The notes beneath the pieces are model-generated. The model was not told the DNA's origin. It worked only from the letters and a program-made list of their open reading frames with translations, and made no database searches. Below, in pieces: positions 28,085 to 35,863 of a stretch of DNA of 64,000 bases (its first letter is position 1; every line of letters starts with the position of its first letter). The translations under genes and the position numbers were made by a program. The DNA comes from Actinomycetota bacterium (GTDB lineage: Bacteria; Actinomycetota; CADDZG01; JAHWKV01; JAOPZY01). The stretch spans positions 1 through 64,000 of the forward strand of contig DASTWV010000009.1 of NCBI GenBank assembly GCA_035765775.1, in the 5' to 3' direction.

Positions 28085-29539
28085 ATGGCCATCCACGCCC
28101 CCGCCTTCCCGCCCGATGCCGTCTGGTTGAACGTCGAGCGCCCCCTCACCACCGAGGATCTCCGGGGCCACATCGTGCTGGTCCACTTCTGGACCTACGC
28201 CTGCATCAACTGCCAGCACGCCCTGCAGACCCTGGCGGCCCTGGAGCGGGAGCTGGAGGGGGAGCCGCTGGTGGTCGTGAGCGTCCACTCGCCCAAGTTC
28301 CCCACGCAGCGGGAGGAGGAGCGGGTGCGCGAGGCGGTACGCCAGCTCGAGGTCCGCCACCCGGTGGTCCTGGACCCCGACTCCTCGATCACCCACAGCT
28401 ACGCCGTGCGGGGCTGGCCCACCATCGTCTTCGTGGATCCCGCCGGCGCCATCCTGGGCGTCGGCCCGGGCGAGCCCGAGCCGCAGGCGCTCCTCGGGGT
28501 CATGCGCCAGGCGCTCGCCCAGTACCGGGTCCAAGGGGTGCTGACCGGCGGGCCGCTGCCGATCCACGTCGAGCCCCCCGAGCCCCGCACGCTGTCGTTC
28601 CCCAGTGCCGTGGTGACCGGCACGGTGGCCGGCACCGAGTGCGTGATCGTGGCCGATGCCGGCCACAACGAGGTGGCGGTGTTCGACCACGCCGGGGCCA
28701 AGGTCCGCCGCCTAGGGTCAGGGGTGCTCCACCGGCCCTGCGGGCTGGCCCTGGTGGACGGCACCCTCTACGTCGCCGACACCGGCAACCACGTGGTCCG
28801 TGCCTTCGATCTGGCCAGCGGCGACGTCACCAGCGTGGCCGAGGCCCCCGGTCTGCGCTCACCCTGGGGCCTGGCCTGGGACGGCAGCCGGCTCTACATC
28901 GCCGGGGCCGGGACCCACCAACTGTGGGTCTTCGACCCGGTAACCGCCGACACGAGCCTCCTGGCCGGGACCGGGGCCGAGGGAGGCCGGGACGGCGGGG
29001 CAAGCGCGGCCACCTTCGCCCAGCCCAGTGGCCTGGCCCTGGCGGGCGACACCCTCTATGTTGCCGACAGCGAGACCTCCAGCATCCGGGCGGTCACCGA
29101 CCTGGACGGCACCCCGCAGGTCCGGACGATCGTGGGCCGGGGGGACCTCTTCGGCTTCGGCGACCGCGACGGCGCCGGTCCGGTGGTGGAGATGCAGCAC
29201 CCGATCGGCATCGCCACCGGGGCCCCGGGGGGCGGGCGCCTGTACGTCGCCGACACCTTCAACCACAAGGTGCGCACCCTCGATGCCGCCACCCGGGCCT
29301 GCCGGACCCTCTTCGGCAACGGGGACTCCGAGCTGGCACCGGGCGGCACTCCGGGCACCGGGCTGACCTCGGCCAGCCCCACCCTGCCCGCCTTCATCGA
29401 GCCCGAGGGCCTGGCGTGGTGGCCCGGGCCGGACCTCGGCCCGGACAACGGCGGCGAGCTCCTGGTCGCCGACACCGGCAACCACCGCCTCCTGGCGATC
29501 CGCCTGAGCGACGGCGCCCGCCGGGTGCTGGTCGGCTGA
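28085..29539 (+). CDS. Thioredoxin-like plus NHL-repeat protein (NHLRC2-like)
   Basis: A 484-residue protein with two parts. Residues about 1-150 form a TlpA/thioredoxin-like domain with the pair C40-I-N-C43 in FWTYACINCQH, and the cis-Pro region RGWPTIVFVDPAG. Residues about 165-484 form a beta-propeller of NHL repeats (repeated LYVADTGNH- or LYVADTFNH-type strands, at least five). The same order and the same CINC motif characterise animal NHLRC2 and its bacterial relatives, whose biochemical role is unsettled. No signal peptide is visible, so it is probably cytoplasmic. Start: ATG at 28085 with no strong Shine-Dalgarno. Confidence 0.85.
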   Translation: MAIHAPAFPPDAVWLNVERPLTTEDLRGHIVLVHFWTYACINCQHALQTLAALERELEGEPLVVVSVHSPKFPTQREEERVREAVRQLEVRHPVVLDPDSSITHSYAVRGWPTIVFVDPAGAILGVGPGEPEPQALLGVMRQALAQYRVQGVLTGGPLPIHVEPPEPRTLSFPSAVVTGTVAGTECVIVADAGHNEVAVFDHAGAKVRRLGSGVLHRPCGLALVDGTLYVADTGNHVVRAFDLASGDVTSVAEAPGLRSPWGLAWDGSRLYIAGAGTHQLWVFDPVTADTSLLAGTGAEGGRDGGASAATFAQPSGLALAGDTLYVADSETSSIRAVTDLDGTPQVRTIVGRGDLFGFGDRDGAGPVVEMQHPIGIATGAPGGGRLYVADTFNHKVRTLDAATRACRTLFGNGDSELAPGGTPGTGLTSASPTLPAFIEPEGLAWWPGPDLGPDNGGELLVADTGNHRLLAIRLSDGARRVLVG

Positions 29540-29577
29540 CGCCGCCCGTGACGTGTGGGATGCCCCGGGGCGGAGAA

Positions 29578-31662
29578 CTAGTGGCCGGCCTGGACGGCGT
29601 TCAGCGCCTCGTCCAGTGAGCTGACCCCCAGCACGTCGGCCACCGGCCCCTTGGCCTCCTGCGTCTCGCTCGCCGGGACGATGAACAGCCTGGCCCCCTG
29701 GTCGGCGGCCCCGATGGCCTTGAGGTCCACGTCGCCCACGTCGCCCACGGCCCCGGCTCGGTCGATGGTGCCGGTGGCGGCGATCGCCCGGCCCCCGGTG
29801 TCGAGGTTGCCCAGGGCGTCGGAGATCGCCAGGGCGTAGACCAGCCCGGCGGACGGCCCCCCGATCGGGCGGTCCCGGAACGAGATCGTGAACGGCCCGG
29901 ATACCGAGATGTCCTTGGTCAGCAGGTCGACGCCGATGGCGTTCAGGCCGTCGATCCGCGAGCTGGTCACCTGCACGGCCACCGCCTGCCCATGGCGCAC
30001 GATGTGCAGCAGGAAGGCCGTGCCCGCCGGGTGGGAGCGCACCACCGCCTGCAGGTCGAACTCAGTACCCACCGATTGCCCGGCCACCCCGGTGATGAGG
30101 TCGCCGGTGCGCAGGACCGAGGCCGCGGGCGAGCCCGCCCGGACCCCGGTGACCTCGGCACCGTGCCCGGTCATGGTCACCTGCATGCCGTCGGCGGTGG
30201 CGGCCGCCGCGGCTGCCAGCATGCGGCTCTCCCGGAACAGGTCGTTCTCGAAAGCCTGGGTGCCCACCGCCGACGAGGGGATCAGGGAACGGTGGGGGTG
30301 GAAGGCCTCGGCGATGGTGCCGAACAGGGTGTGCTGGTCCGCCCGCACGGCCACCAGCAGGAACCTGCCCGAGACCGGGTGGACGGGCACTCCATTGATG
30401 GTGATGTCCTGCGAGATGTCGACCGCGGGGGTCGGCGACGCCACGTAGATGGGCGGGTGGTAGACGAAACCGACGACCAACAGCAGGAGCACGGCCGCCC
30501 CGATCCCCCCACCGAGCCGGGCCCGGTGCGCCCGCCAGGGCGACGGCCGGCCGTTCTGGAGCCGGGACTGCAGGGCGCGGGCCACGTCGTCCATGGTCAC
30601 GATGCCGGCGATGCTACCGCCGCCGTCGACCACCACTGCCGGCCTCGACGCCGCCTGCAGGGTGCCGAGCACCGCCCGGACCGGCTCGTCGGCCCCCAGC
30701 CGGGCGACCTGGGCTGCGGGGGTCATGGTCTGGGCGACGGTGCGGGCAGCGCGGTCGGCGGCGGGCACGTTCTCGGCCTGCTCCCGGGACAGCAGGCCGA
30801 CCAGGTTGCCGGCGGTGGTGACCGGGAACCACGCCGGCCGGGCGCCACCGGCAGCGAGCGCGTCGGCCACCGAGGAGGCCGCCTCGACGGTGCGCGGGGG
30901 CGCCATGACGTCCCGGACCCGGGCGGCGCCGAACGCCCGGTCCACGGTCCCGGCGGCCAGTTCGGAGCGGGCCGCTTGGACGATGAAGACTCCGATGAGG
31001 CAGAGCCAGAGGCCGGTGGTCAGGGCGTCGGCGGTCAGGTTGGCGATGCCCAGCCCGCACAGCACGAGGCCGAAGCCCTGGCCGAGGATCCCGGTGGTGG
31101 TGGTGGCGCCGGCGAAGTTGCCCTTGTGGCGCCACAGCAGCGCCCGCAGCATGCGCCCCCCGTCCAGGGGGAGGGCGGGGACGAGGTTGAACGCCAGCAG
31201 CAGCAGGTTGACCGCCGCCAGGTAGACGAGCACACCCCGGACGGCGGCCGGGAGCCCGGCATGGACCGCCGCCCACCCGGCCGCACCGAAGGCGGCGAGC
31301 AGGACGGCGGTTACTGCTGGGCCGGCGGCGGCGATGCGCAACTCGGCCCCGGGCGAGGGGAACATGCCGACGAAGCGGGCCACCCCGCCGAAGAGCCACA
31401 GCGTGATGCCGTCGATCTGCATCCCCTCCCGGAGCGCCCGGAGGGCGTGGCCCAACTCGTGGAGCACGACCGAGGCGAACAGCGCCAGGGCCGCCACCAC
31501 GGCCATCACCAGGTAGGCGCCCGAACTCAGGCCGGGGAAGTTCTCCGGGAAGATCCGGGTCTGCAGGGACCAGACCAAGAACACCACGATCGGGACCCAC
31601 GACCAGCTGATGTCGATGGGGATCCCGCGGACCCGCAGGACCGTGATGCGGGTCGAGTGCAC
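29578..31662 (-). CDS. Fused site-2 metalloprotease, CBS pair, PDZ and Lon-like serine protease
   Basis: A 694-residue membrane protein combining two proteases. Residues 1-235 are a site-2 protease (M50) core with zinc motif HELGH at 68-72 and the third ligand in NLVPALPLDGG (Asp167). Residues about 248-370 are a CBS pair, as in some M50 enzymes. A membrane helix lies at about 386-401. Residues about 480-566 form a PDZ domain. Residues about 567-694 form a Lon-type (S16) protease domain like YlbL, with Ser604 in GGPSAG and Lys648, a spacing of 44 like that of Lon. The reading frame is continuous. The start is a GTG at 31662; TACACT ends 6 bases upstream, indicating a leaderless message. A role in processing membrane-bound regulators or clearing membrane proteins is inferred. 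Confidence 0.85.
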   Translation of the reverse strand: MHSTRITVLRVRGIPIDISWSWVPIVVFLVWSLQTRIFPENFPGLSSGAYLVMAVVAALALFASVVLHELGHALRALREGMQIDGITLWLFGGVARFVGMFPSPGAELRIAAAGPAVTAVLLAAFGAAGWAAVHAGLPAAVRGVLVYLAAVNLLLLAFNLVPALPLDGGRMLRALLWRHKGNFAGATTTTGILGQGFGLVLCGLGIANLTADALTTGLWLCLIGVFIVQAARSELAAGTVDRAFGAARVRDVMAPPRTVEAASSVADALAAGGARPAWFPVTTAGNLVGLLSREQAENVPAADRAARTVAQTMTPAAQVARLGADEPVRAVLGTLQAASRPAVVVDGGGSIAGIVTMDDVARALQSRLQNGRPSPWRAHRARLGGGIGAAVLLLLVVGFVYHPPIYVASPTPAVDISQDITINGVPVHPVSGRFLLVAVRADQHTLFGTIAEAFHPHRSLIPSSAVGTQAFENDLFRESRMLAAAAAATADGMQVTMTGHGAEVTGVRAGSPAASVLRTGDLITGVAGQSVGTEFDLQAVVRSHPAGTAFLLHIVRHGQAVAVQVTSSRIDGLNAIGVDLLTKDISVSGPFTISFRDRPIGGPSAGLVYALAISDALGNLDTGGRAIAATGTIDRAGAVGDVGDVDLKAIGAADQGARLFIVPASETQEAKGPVADVLGVSSLDEALNAVQAGH

Positions 31663-31668
31663 ACAATC

Positions 31669-31674
31669 AGTGTA
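31669..31674 (-). promoter_or_regulatory. -10 element of the fused protease gene, leaderless
   Basis: TACACT ends 6 bases before the GTG at 31662, and no Shine-Dalgarno is present. Confidence 0.5.
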
Positions 31675-31706
31675 GGTGAGGCTCTAGGTGCCGACGGTCG
31701 AAACGG

Positions 31707-31904
31707 CTAGTTGTCGGTGACCGCCTCTTTGCCCTTGGCGGCGGCGTCCTTGACCTCGCCCCAGGCTTCCCGGGCCTTGCCCTTGGCCTGGTCCAGGTGG
31801 CCCCGGCCCTCGAGCTCCGGGTCGTCGATGTGCTCGCCGAGCTTCTCCTTGACTTCACCTTTGGCCTCGTCGTACTTCGCCTTCACCTTCTCTTCCAGGT
31901 CCAT
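31707..31904 (-). CDS. CsbD-family stress protein
   Basis: A 65-residue hydrophilic protein of the CsbD family (KAKYDEAKGEVKEKLG, then GRGHLDQAKGKAREAWGEVKDAA), rich in Lys, Glu and Ala with two related helical segments. Family members are made under general stress and have no assigned activity. The ATG at 31904 has AAAGGAGG 7 bases upstream, which excludes the longer frame. It lies between the fused protease gene and hemD, all on the minus strand. Confidence 0.85.
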   Translation of the reverse strand: MDLEEKVKAKYDEAKGEVKEKLGEHIDDPELEGRGHLDQAKGKAREAWGEVKDAAAKGKEAVTDN

Positions 31905-31982
31905 GAGGGGACCTCCTTTCGATCGGTTCCTCATGCACCTGCCTACCCACGGTGCCCCCCGACCATGCCCCCAATCGGGGCC

Positions 31983-32849
31983 TCAGACGCCGGCTTTGCT
32001 CCGCACGGCGGGGGCCGCCGCCGCCAGCGCCCGGAGCAGGGCTCCCAACCGGGGCGGGTCGGCCACCAGGTCCGATGCCACGCCCTCGGCTTCCAGCCCC
32101 CGGCGGGCCACCCCGCCCACGGCGGCCACGAAGATCCGGGAGGTGAGCGCCCGGCGCAAGCCCTCCTCGACGCCCAGTCCCCGGGCGACCGCAAACAGGT
32201 GGGTGGCCTGCACGGCGCTGGTCACCACGATCGCCTGGGCCCCGCCCGCCGCCAGGGAGCGGACGAAGGCCTCGGCCCGCTCGCGGTCGGCGGGGTCGGT
32301 CGGCAGGCTCCACCGGTAGGGCGCCACCTCGATGGGGCGGGCGCCTGCCCCGGCTACGGCCTCCGACAGGGCCCGCACCGGCTCGCCCGACAGCTGGATG
32401 GCCACGGTGTCGGCGGCCGTGAGTCGCCCGCCCAGCCCGGCGGCGATCTCGGCCGACGTCTCGCCTTCCGGCACCCAGACGGGCCGCAGGCCGCGCTCGC
32501 CGAGCGCCGCCGAGGTCTTCTGCCCCCGGGCGACGATCTGGCCGGCCCCCAGCACCCCCAGGAGAGCCTCGAGCTGGCCCCAGCCCGCCGCCCGCTCGAA
32601 CCAGGCCCGGGTGCCGACGCCGGTGAGGTGCACCGACCACGTGGCGGGCGCCGCCAGGACGGCGTCGGTCGCCGCCCGCAGCGGCCCCTCGTCCTCCACC
32701 GGGATCTCCTCCAGGAGGGGAGCCACCAGCGGCTCACCGCCCCACCGGCGGATGAGGGCGGCGGTCTCGATCGCCCGGCGGGTGGCGGGCGCCGCCACCG
32801 TCAGCCCGGCCAGGGCGTCGCTGGGCGTCGGTGCGGGGTCGGTGGCCAT
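31983..32849 (-). CDS. hemD: Uroporphyrinogen-III synthase
   Basis: A 288-residue enzyme that cyclises hydroxymethylbilane to uroporphyrinogen III for heme, cobalamin and siroheme. The two-lobed HemD fold is recognisable from GLTVAAPATRRAIETAALIRRWGGEPLVAPLLEE at the start, WSVHLTGVGTRAWF in the first lobe, and AIVVTSAVQATHLFAVARGLG plus VAAVGGVARRGLEAEG in the second. Sequence conservation in HemD is low, so this rests on the pattern and length. TATCCT ends 8 bases before the ATG at 32849, suggesting a leaderless message. No other heme genes are adjacent. Confidence 0.75.
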   Translation of the reverse strand: MATDPAPTPSDALAGLTVAAPATRRAIETAALIRRWGGEPLVAPLLEEIPVEDEGPLRAATDAVLAAPATWSVHLTGVGTRAWFERAAGWGQLEALLGVLGAGQIVARGQKTSAALGERGLRPVWVPEGETSAEIAAGLGGRLTAADTVAIQLSGEPVRALSEAVAGAGARPIEVAPYRWSLPTDPADRERAEAFVRSLAAGGAQAIVVTSAVQATHLFAVARGLGVEEGLRRALTSRIFVAAVGGVARRGLEAEGVASDLVADPPRLGALLRALAAAAPAVRSKAGV

Positions 32850-32857
32850 GTGCGCTC

Positions 32858-32863
32858 AGGATA
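32858..32863 (-). promoter_or_regulatory. -10 element of hemD, leaderless
   Basis: TATCCT ends 8 bases before the ATG at 32849. Confidence 0.45.
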
Positions 32864-32955
32864 GTGGGAGCCCCACCTGGGATCCCGAGCGATCCAGAGC
32901 CTGTTCCCAAGCTGTCGCCAGCCCGTTCCCAGACGGCGGCAGTTCACTACCCGAC

Positions 32956-33714
32956 ATGAAGCTGCGCTACGGCCTGTCCCTCCTCGCCCTGGCGTTCGGT
33001 GCCGTGGCGTGCGGCGGGGCGGCGAAGACAGCGGCATCGACCCCTTCGCCGACCCCGAGTACGCGGGCGCGGGGGCGGGGTGCGGGCGTCGCCGGGACCG
33101 TGGCCAGCGTGAAGGGCGGTACCATCGTGGTGAACCTGCGGGCGGGCGGGTCGGCCACCGTCGATACCTCGTCGTCCACCGTCGTCATGAAGACGGTGAC
33201 CACCACGGTGAGCGCCCTCACCCCCAGCACCGCCGTGCTCGTCACCGGTCCCATGAACGCCGACGGCACCTACACCGCCAACGCCATCACCATCACGCCA
33301 GCGGGGGGAGCAGGCGGGTTCGGCGGGTTCGGAGGCGGCGGCGGTGGTGGGTTCGGAGGCTTCGGCGGCGGAGGTAGCGGCGCTTTCAGCCCGCGGCCGG
33401 GAGCCTCCGGTGGGCCGGGCGCCGGCCGGGGGCGGGCGGCGGTGGGCACCGTCACCAACGTCAACGGTGCCGACGTCTTCATCCAGACGGCCGCCGGGGC
33501 CACAGTCGAGGCCGTCACCTCGGCCAGTACCGTGGTGAGCGAGACCCAGACCGGCGCCCTGTCGGACCTCACGCCCGGCTCCACCATCACCGTGGTCGGG
33601 GCCCGGGGCAGTACCGGGGCCTACGCCGCCACCCGGATCATCATCGGGAATTTGGGCCGGGGCGGGGGCTTCGGCGGTTTCTTCGGCGGCGGAGGCAGCG
33701 GCACCGCGGCCTGA
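32956..33714 (+). CDS. Lipoprotein with two DUF5666-like beta domains and Gly/Phe linkers
   Basis: A 252-residue exported protein. The signal peptide ends in lipobox AVAC (Cys19). Two similar domains follow (about 45-115 and 160-235), each with a VxGTVxxVxGxxxxV strand and a later STxVxxTxTxxxxxLTPxSxxxVxG segment, as in DUF5666-type small beta barrels. They are separated by a glycine-rich stretch with GGFGGFGGGG repeats, and a similar stretch ends the protein. Function is unknown; extracellular binding is plausible. Start: ATG at 32956. It is convergent with the TMEM175-like gene. Confidence 0.65.
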   Translation: MKLRYGLSLLALAFGAVACGGAAKTAASTPSPTPSTRARGRGAGVAGTVASVKGGTIVVNLRAGGSATVDTSSSTVVMKTVTTTVSALTPSTAVLVTGPMNADGTYTANAITITPAGGAGGFGGFGGGGGGGFGGFGGGGSGAFSPRPGASGGPGAGRGRAAVGTVTNVNGADVFIQTAAGATVEAVTSASTVVSETQTGALSDLTPGSTITVVGARGSTGAYAATRIIIGNLGRGGGFGGFFGGGGSGTAA

Positions 33715-33741
33715 GCCCGGAGCTGCCGCCCCGGCCCAGCC

Positions 33742-34359
33742 TTACTCCGCGTCCTCCTGCCGGGAGAACCGCCGGTCCGGGATGAACCACATCAACGCCA
33801 CCCCGGCATAGAGGGCATAGGCAATCCACGGCTTGATCGCCGAGAGCAGCACCGCCGCCAGATAGATCACCAGTGAGGCGTAGCCCTTGCGGTCGTCGCC
33901 GATGGCCCGGGCCACTGCCGAGTCCTTCCCGTTGCAGCGGACCAACGCCTGCACCAGCACCGAATAGGCGACCCCCGCGCCCAGGCACACCGTCCCGTAG
34001 GCGGCCGCGGGGAGGCTGTGGTTGTACTCCTTGCTCACCCACTCGGTCATCACCGGGGTCAGGGACAGCCAGAACAGCACGGAGAGGTTTGCCCACATCA
34101 CCGCACCGTTGATGCCGCGGGCCGCCCGGAGCAGGTGGTGGTGGTTCACCCAGTAGATGCCGACGTAGGTGAAGCTCAGGATGTAGACCAGCAGGGCGGG
34201 GAGCTCGGCCCGCATGTCCTTGAAGCTGGAGCCCGCCGGTGCCTTGAGGTTGAAGGCCATGATCGTGATGATCACGGCCATCACCCCGTCGCTGAAGGCC
34301 TCCACGCGGGCGGCAGCCCGTTCCTCCCGGCGCTCCGCCGTCCCCTCTTCGCTTGCCAT
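33742..34359 (-). CDS. TMEM175-family (DUF1211) putative potassium channel
   Basis: A 205-residue membrane protein with six predicted helices and the family signature RVEAFSDGVMAVIITIMAFNL in the first helix, where the FSD motif is essential in characterised members. Bacterial TMEM175 proteins form tetrameric potassium channels. The conserved second-helix region SFTYVGIYWVNHHHLL is also present. GATAAT ends 9 bases before the ATG at 34359, so the leader is very short. It is divergent from a small membrane-protein gene; a 16-base palindrome (34401-34416) lies between them and may control both. Confidence 0.85.
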   Translation of the reverse strand: MASEEGTAERREERAAARVEAFSDGVMAVIITIMAFNLKAPAGSSFKDMRAELPALLVYILSFTYVGIYWVNHHHLLRAARGINGAVMWANLSVLFWLSLTPVMTEWVSKEYNHSLPAAAYGTVCLGAGVAYSVLVQALVRCNGKDSAVARAIGDDRKGYASLVIYLAAVLLSAIKPWIAYALYAGVALMWFIPDRRFSRQEDAE

Positions 34360-34400
34360 ACGGCATCGATTATCCGGCGCCGAGGCCTGTTACCCTGAGG

Positions 34401-34416
34401 TTGAGCGATCGCTCAA
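34401..34416. promoter_or_regulatory. Perfect 16-bp palindrome, likely TetR-type operator
   Basis: TTGAGCGATCGCTCAA in the divergent gap between the TMEM175-like gene and the gene at 34437. Size and symmetry match operators of TetR-family repressors. It overlaps the expected promoter of the rightward gene and lies just upstream of that of the leftward one. No TetR gene is in the window. Confidence 0.55.
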
Positions 34417-34436
34417 ACATCGAGGAGGAGGCCGGC

Positions 34437-34892
34437 GTGGCATCCCTGCGTTCCACGATCGCCGGGCTGGCCGGTGCCTGGGCGCTGGCCGGGGCCGCCA
34501 TCGCCCTGCCCGCCCTCCCGAGCTCGACCGCCGATGCCCGACCTCTGGTCACCGCCGCCAGCCTTGCCTTGCCGATCTGTGCGGCCCTCGCCGCCCTGTT
34601 CGTCCTCGCCGGCTACCGGGTCGCCCCGGCGGCGCTGCTCCTCGCGTCCATTGCCACCCCCACCTACTTCGCCACCGAGCTCAATCTCCTCCCGGCGGCC
34701 CTCGCCGCAGTGCTGGCGATTCAGGCGGTGAAGTCCCGCCGGTCCGCCGGGCCGCTCCCGGCCGCCAGCACCTCGGCCAGGTCGAGGGCGGGCGGGCGGT
34801 CCAGCTGGTCGAACGTGCACGACGCCGGATCGCGGTCCGGCCGCCAGCGCCGCAGGTGGGCGACGTGGCGCAAGCGCTGGCCCTCCATGTAG
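34437..34892 (+). CDS. Small membrane protein of unknown function
   Basis: A 151-residue frame with three hydrophobic helices (AGLAGAWALAGAAIALPAL; VTAASLALPICAALAALFVLAG; VAPAALLLASIATPTYFA) and a fourth shorter one. The GTG at 34437 has GAGGAGGAG 6 bases upstream, which makes translation likely. The last 55 codons are basic, lack family character, and run antisense over the 3' end of the DNA ligase gene (172 bases), so the original stop may have been lost. I recognise no family. Confidence 0.5.
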   Translation: MASLRSTIAGLAGAWALAGAAIALPALPSSTADARPLVTAASLALPICAALAALFVLAGYRVAPAALLLASIATPTYFATELNLLPAALAAVLAIQAVKSRRSAGPLPAASTSARSRAGGRSSWSNVHDAGSRSGRQRRRWATWRKRWPSM

Positions 34893-35848
34893 TCGTAGGC
34901 CACCTCCACCACCAGCTCGGGCCGGAGCGGTTCCCAGGACTGGTCCTTGCCGTGGCTCCACCGGTTCGGCTCGCCGGGGAGGCGCTCGTACTCGCCCTCG
35001 GGCGCCCACGGGTGCGCCTCGCCGGGCTGGATGCGGTAGGGCAGCAGCTTCTCCCGGAGGCGCTGGCGCTCGGCGGCCGAGAACGACGCCGCCACCCCGA
35101 TGGGCCACAGGAAACCGCCGGCATCGTGCAGGCCCAGCATCAGGGAGCCCACCCCGTCGTCGTTCTTGTAGAACCGGAAGCCACCCACCACGCAGTCGGC
35201 GGTGCGCTCGTGCTTGATCTTGAACATCACCCGCCGGTCCTGGACGTAGTGGATCCCAAACGGCTTGGCCATCACCCCGTCCAGGCCCGCCCCTTCGAAG
35301 GCGTGGAACCACTCCCGGGCCCGTTCGACCGAGGTCGTGACCGGCGAGAGGAAGACCGCGGAGCCTTGGCCAAGCGGCAGAGATTCAGGCCCCCGGACAC
35401 CGCCGAGCGCCTCCTCCAGCACCGTCCGGCGCTCGACGAACGGCCGGGCGACCAGGGACTCGTCACCGAGGGCCAGGAGGTCGAAGACCACGAGGGCGGC
35501 GGGTGTCTGCTCGGCCAGCAGTTTGATCCGGGAGGCGGCGGGGTGGATGCGCTGCTGCAGGACCTCGAACTCCAGCCGGCCGCCCTGCACTACGATGATC
35601 TCGCCGTCCACCACACAGCGCTCGGGCAGCTCCCGGCGCACCGCGGCGACCACGTCGGGGAAGTACCGGGTGAGCGGCCGCTCGTTGCGGCTGCCCAGCT
35701 CCACGGTGTCGCCGTCCTTGAAGGTGATGCAGCGGAAGCCGTCGAACTTGGGCTCGTAGTAGGCGCCGCCCGCCGGGCTGGGGATGTCGGGCACCAGCTT
35801 GGCCAGCATGGGCTTCACCGGTGGCGTCACCGGCAGGTTCAGGCCCAT
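34721..35848 (-). CDS. ATP-dependent DNA ligase (LigC-like)
   Basis: A 375-residue ligase of the ATP-dependent type found in actinobacterial repair systems. The adenylation domain has the catalytic Lys in EPKFDGFR, then SRNERPLTRYFPDV, DGEIIV (motif III), LLALGDESL, and GLDGVMAKPFGIHYVQDRR with motif V FKIKHERTADCVVGGFRFYK. The OB domain follows. Length matches LigC; there is no polymerase or nuclease domain of LigD, and no Ku gene nearby. Start: ATG at 35848, 15 bases after the aconitase stop on the same strand. The 3' end overlaps the convergent small membrane-protein gene. Confidence 0.9.
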   Translation of the reverse strand: MGLNLPVTPPVKPMLAKLVPDIPSPAGGAYYEPKFDGFRCITFKDGDTVELGSRNERPLTRYFPDVVAAVRRELPERCVVDGEIIVVQGGRLEFEVLQQRIHPAASRIKLLAEQTPAALVVFDLLALGDESLVARPFVERRTVLEEALGGVRGPESLPLGQGSAVFLSPVTTSVERAREWFHAFEGAGLDGVMAKPFGIHYVQDRRVMFKIKHERTADCVVGGFRFYKNDDGVGSLMLGLHDAGGFLWPIGVAASFSAAERQRLREKLLPYRIQPGEAHPWAPEGEYERLPGEPNRWSHGKDQSWEPLRPELVVEVAYDYMEGQRLRHVAHLRRWRPDRDPASCTFDQLDRPPALDLAEVLAAGSGPADRRDFTA

Positions 35849-35863
35849 CTGGCTAGCGCACCC

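Noticed and set aside
33310-33390. GGTGGGTTCGG-rich stretch as a structural DNA repeat
   Set aside because: It encodes the Gly/Phe linker of the lipoprotein in frame.
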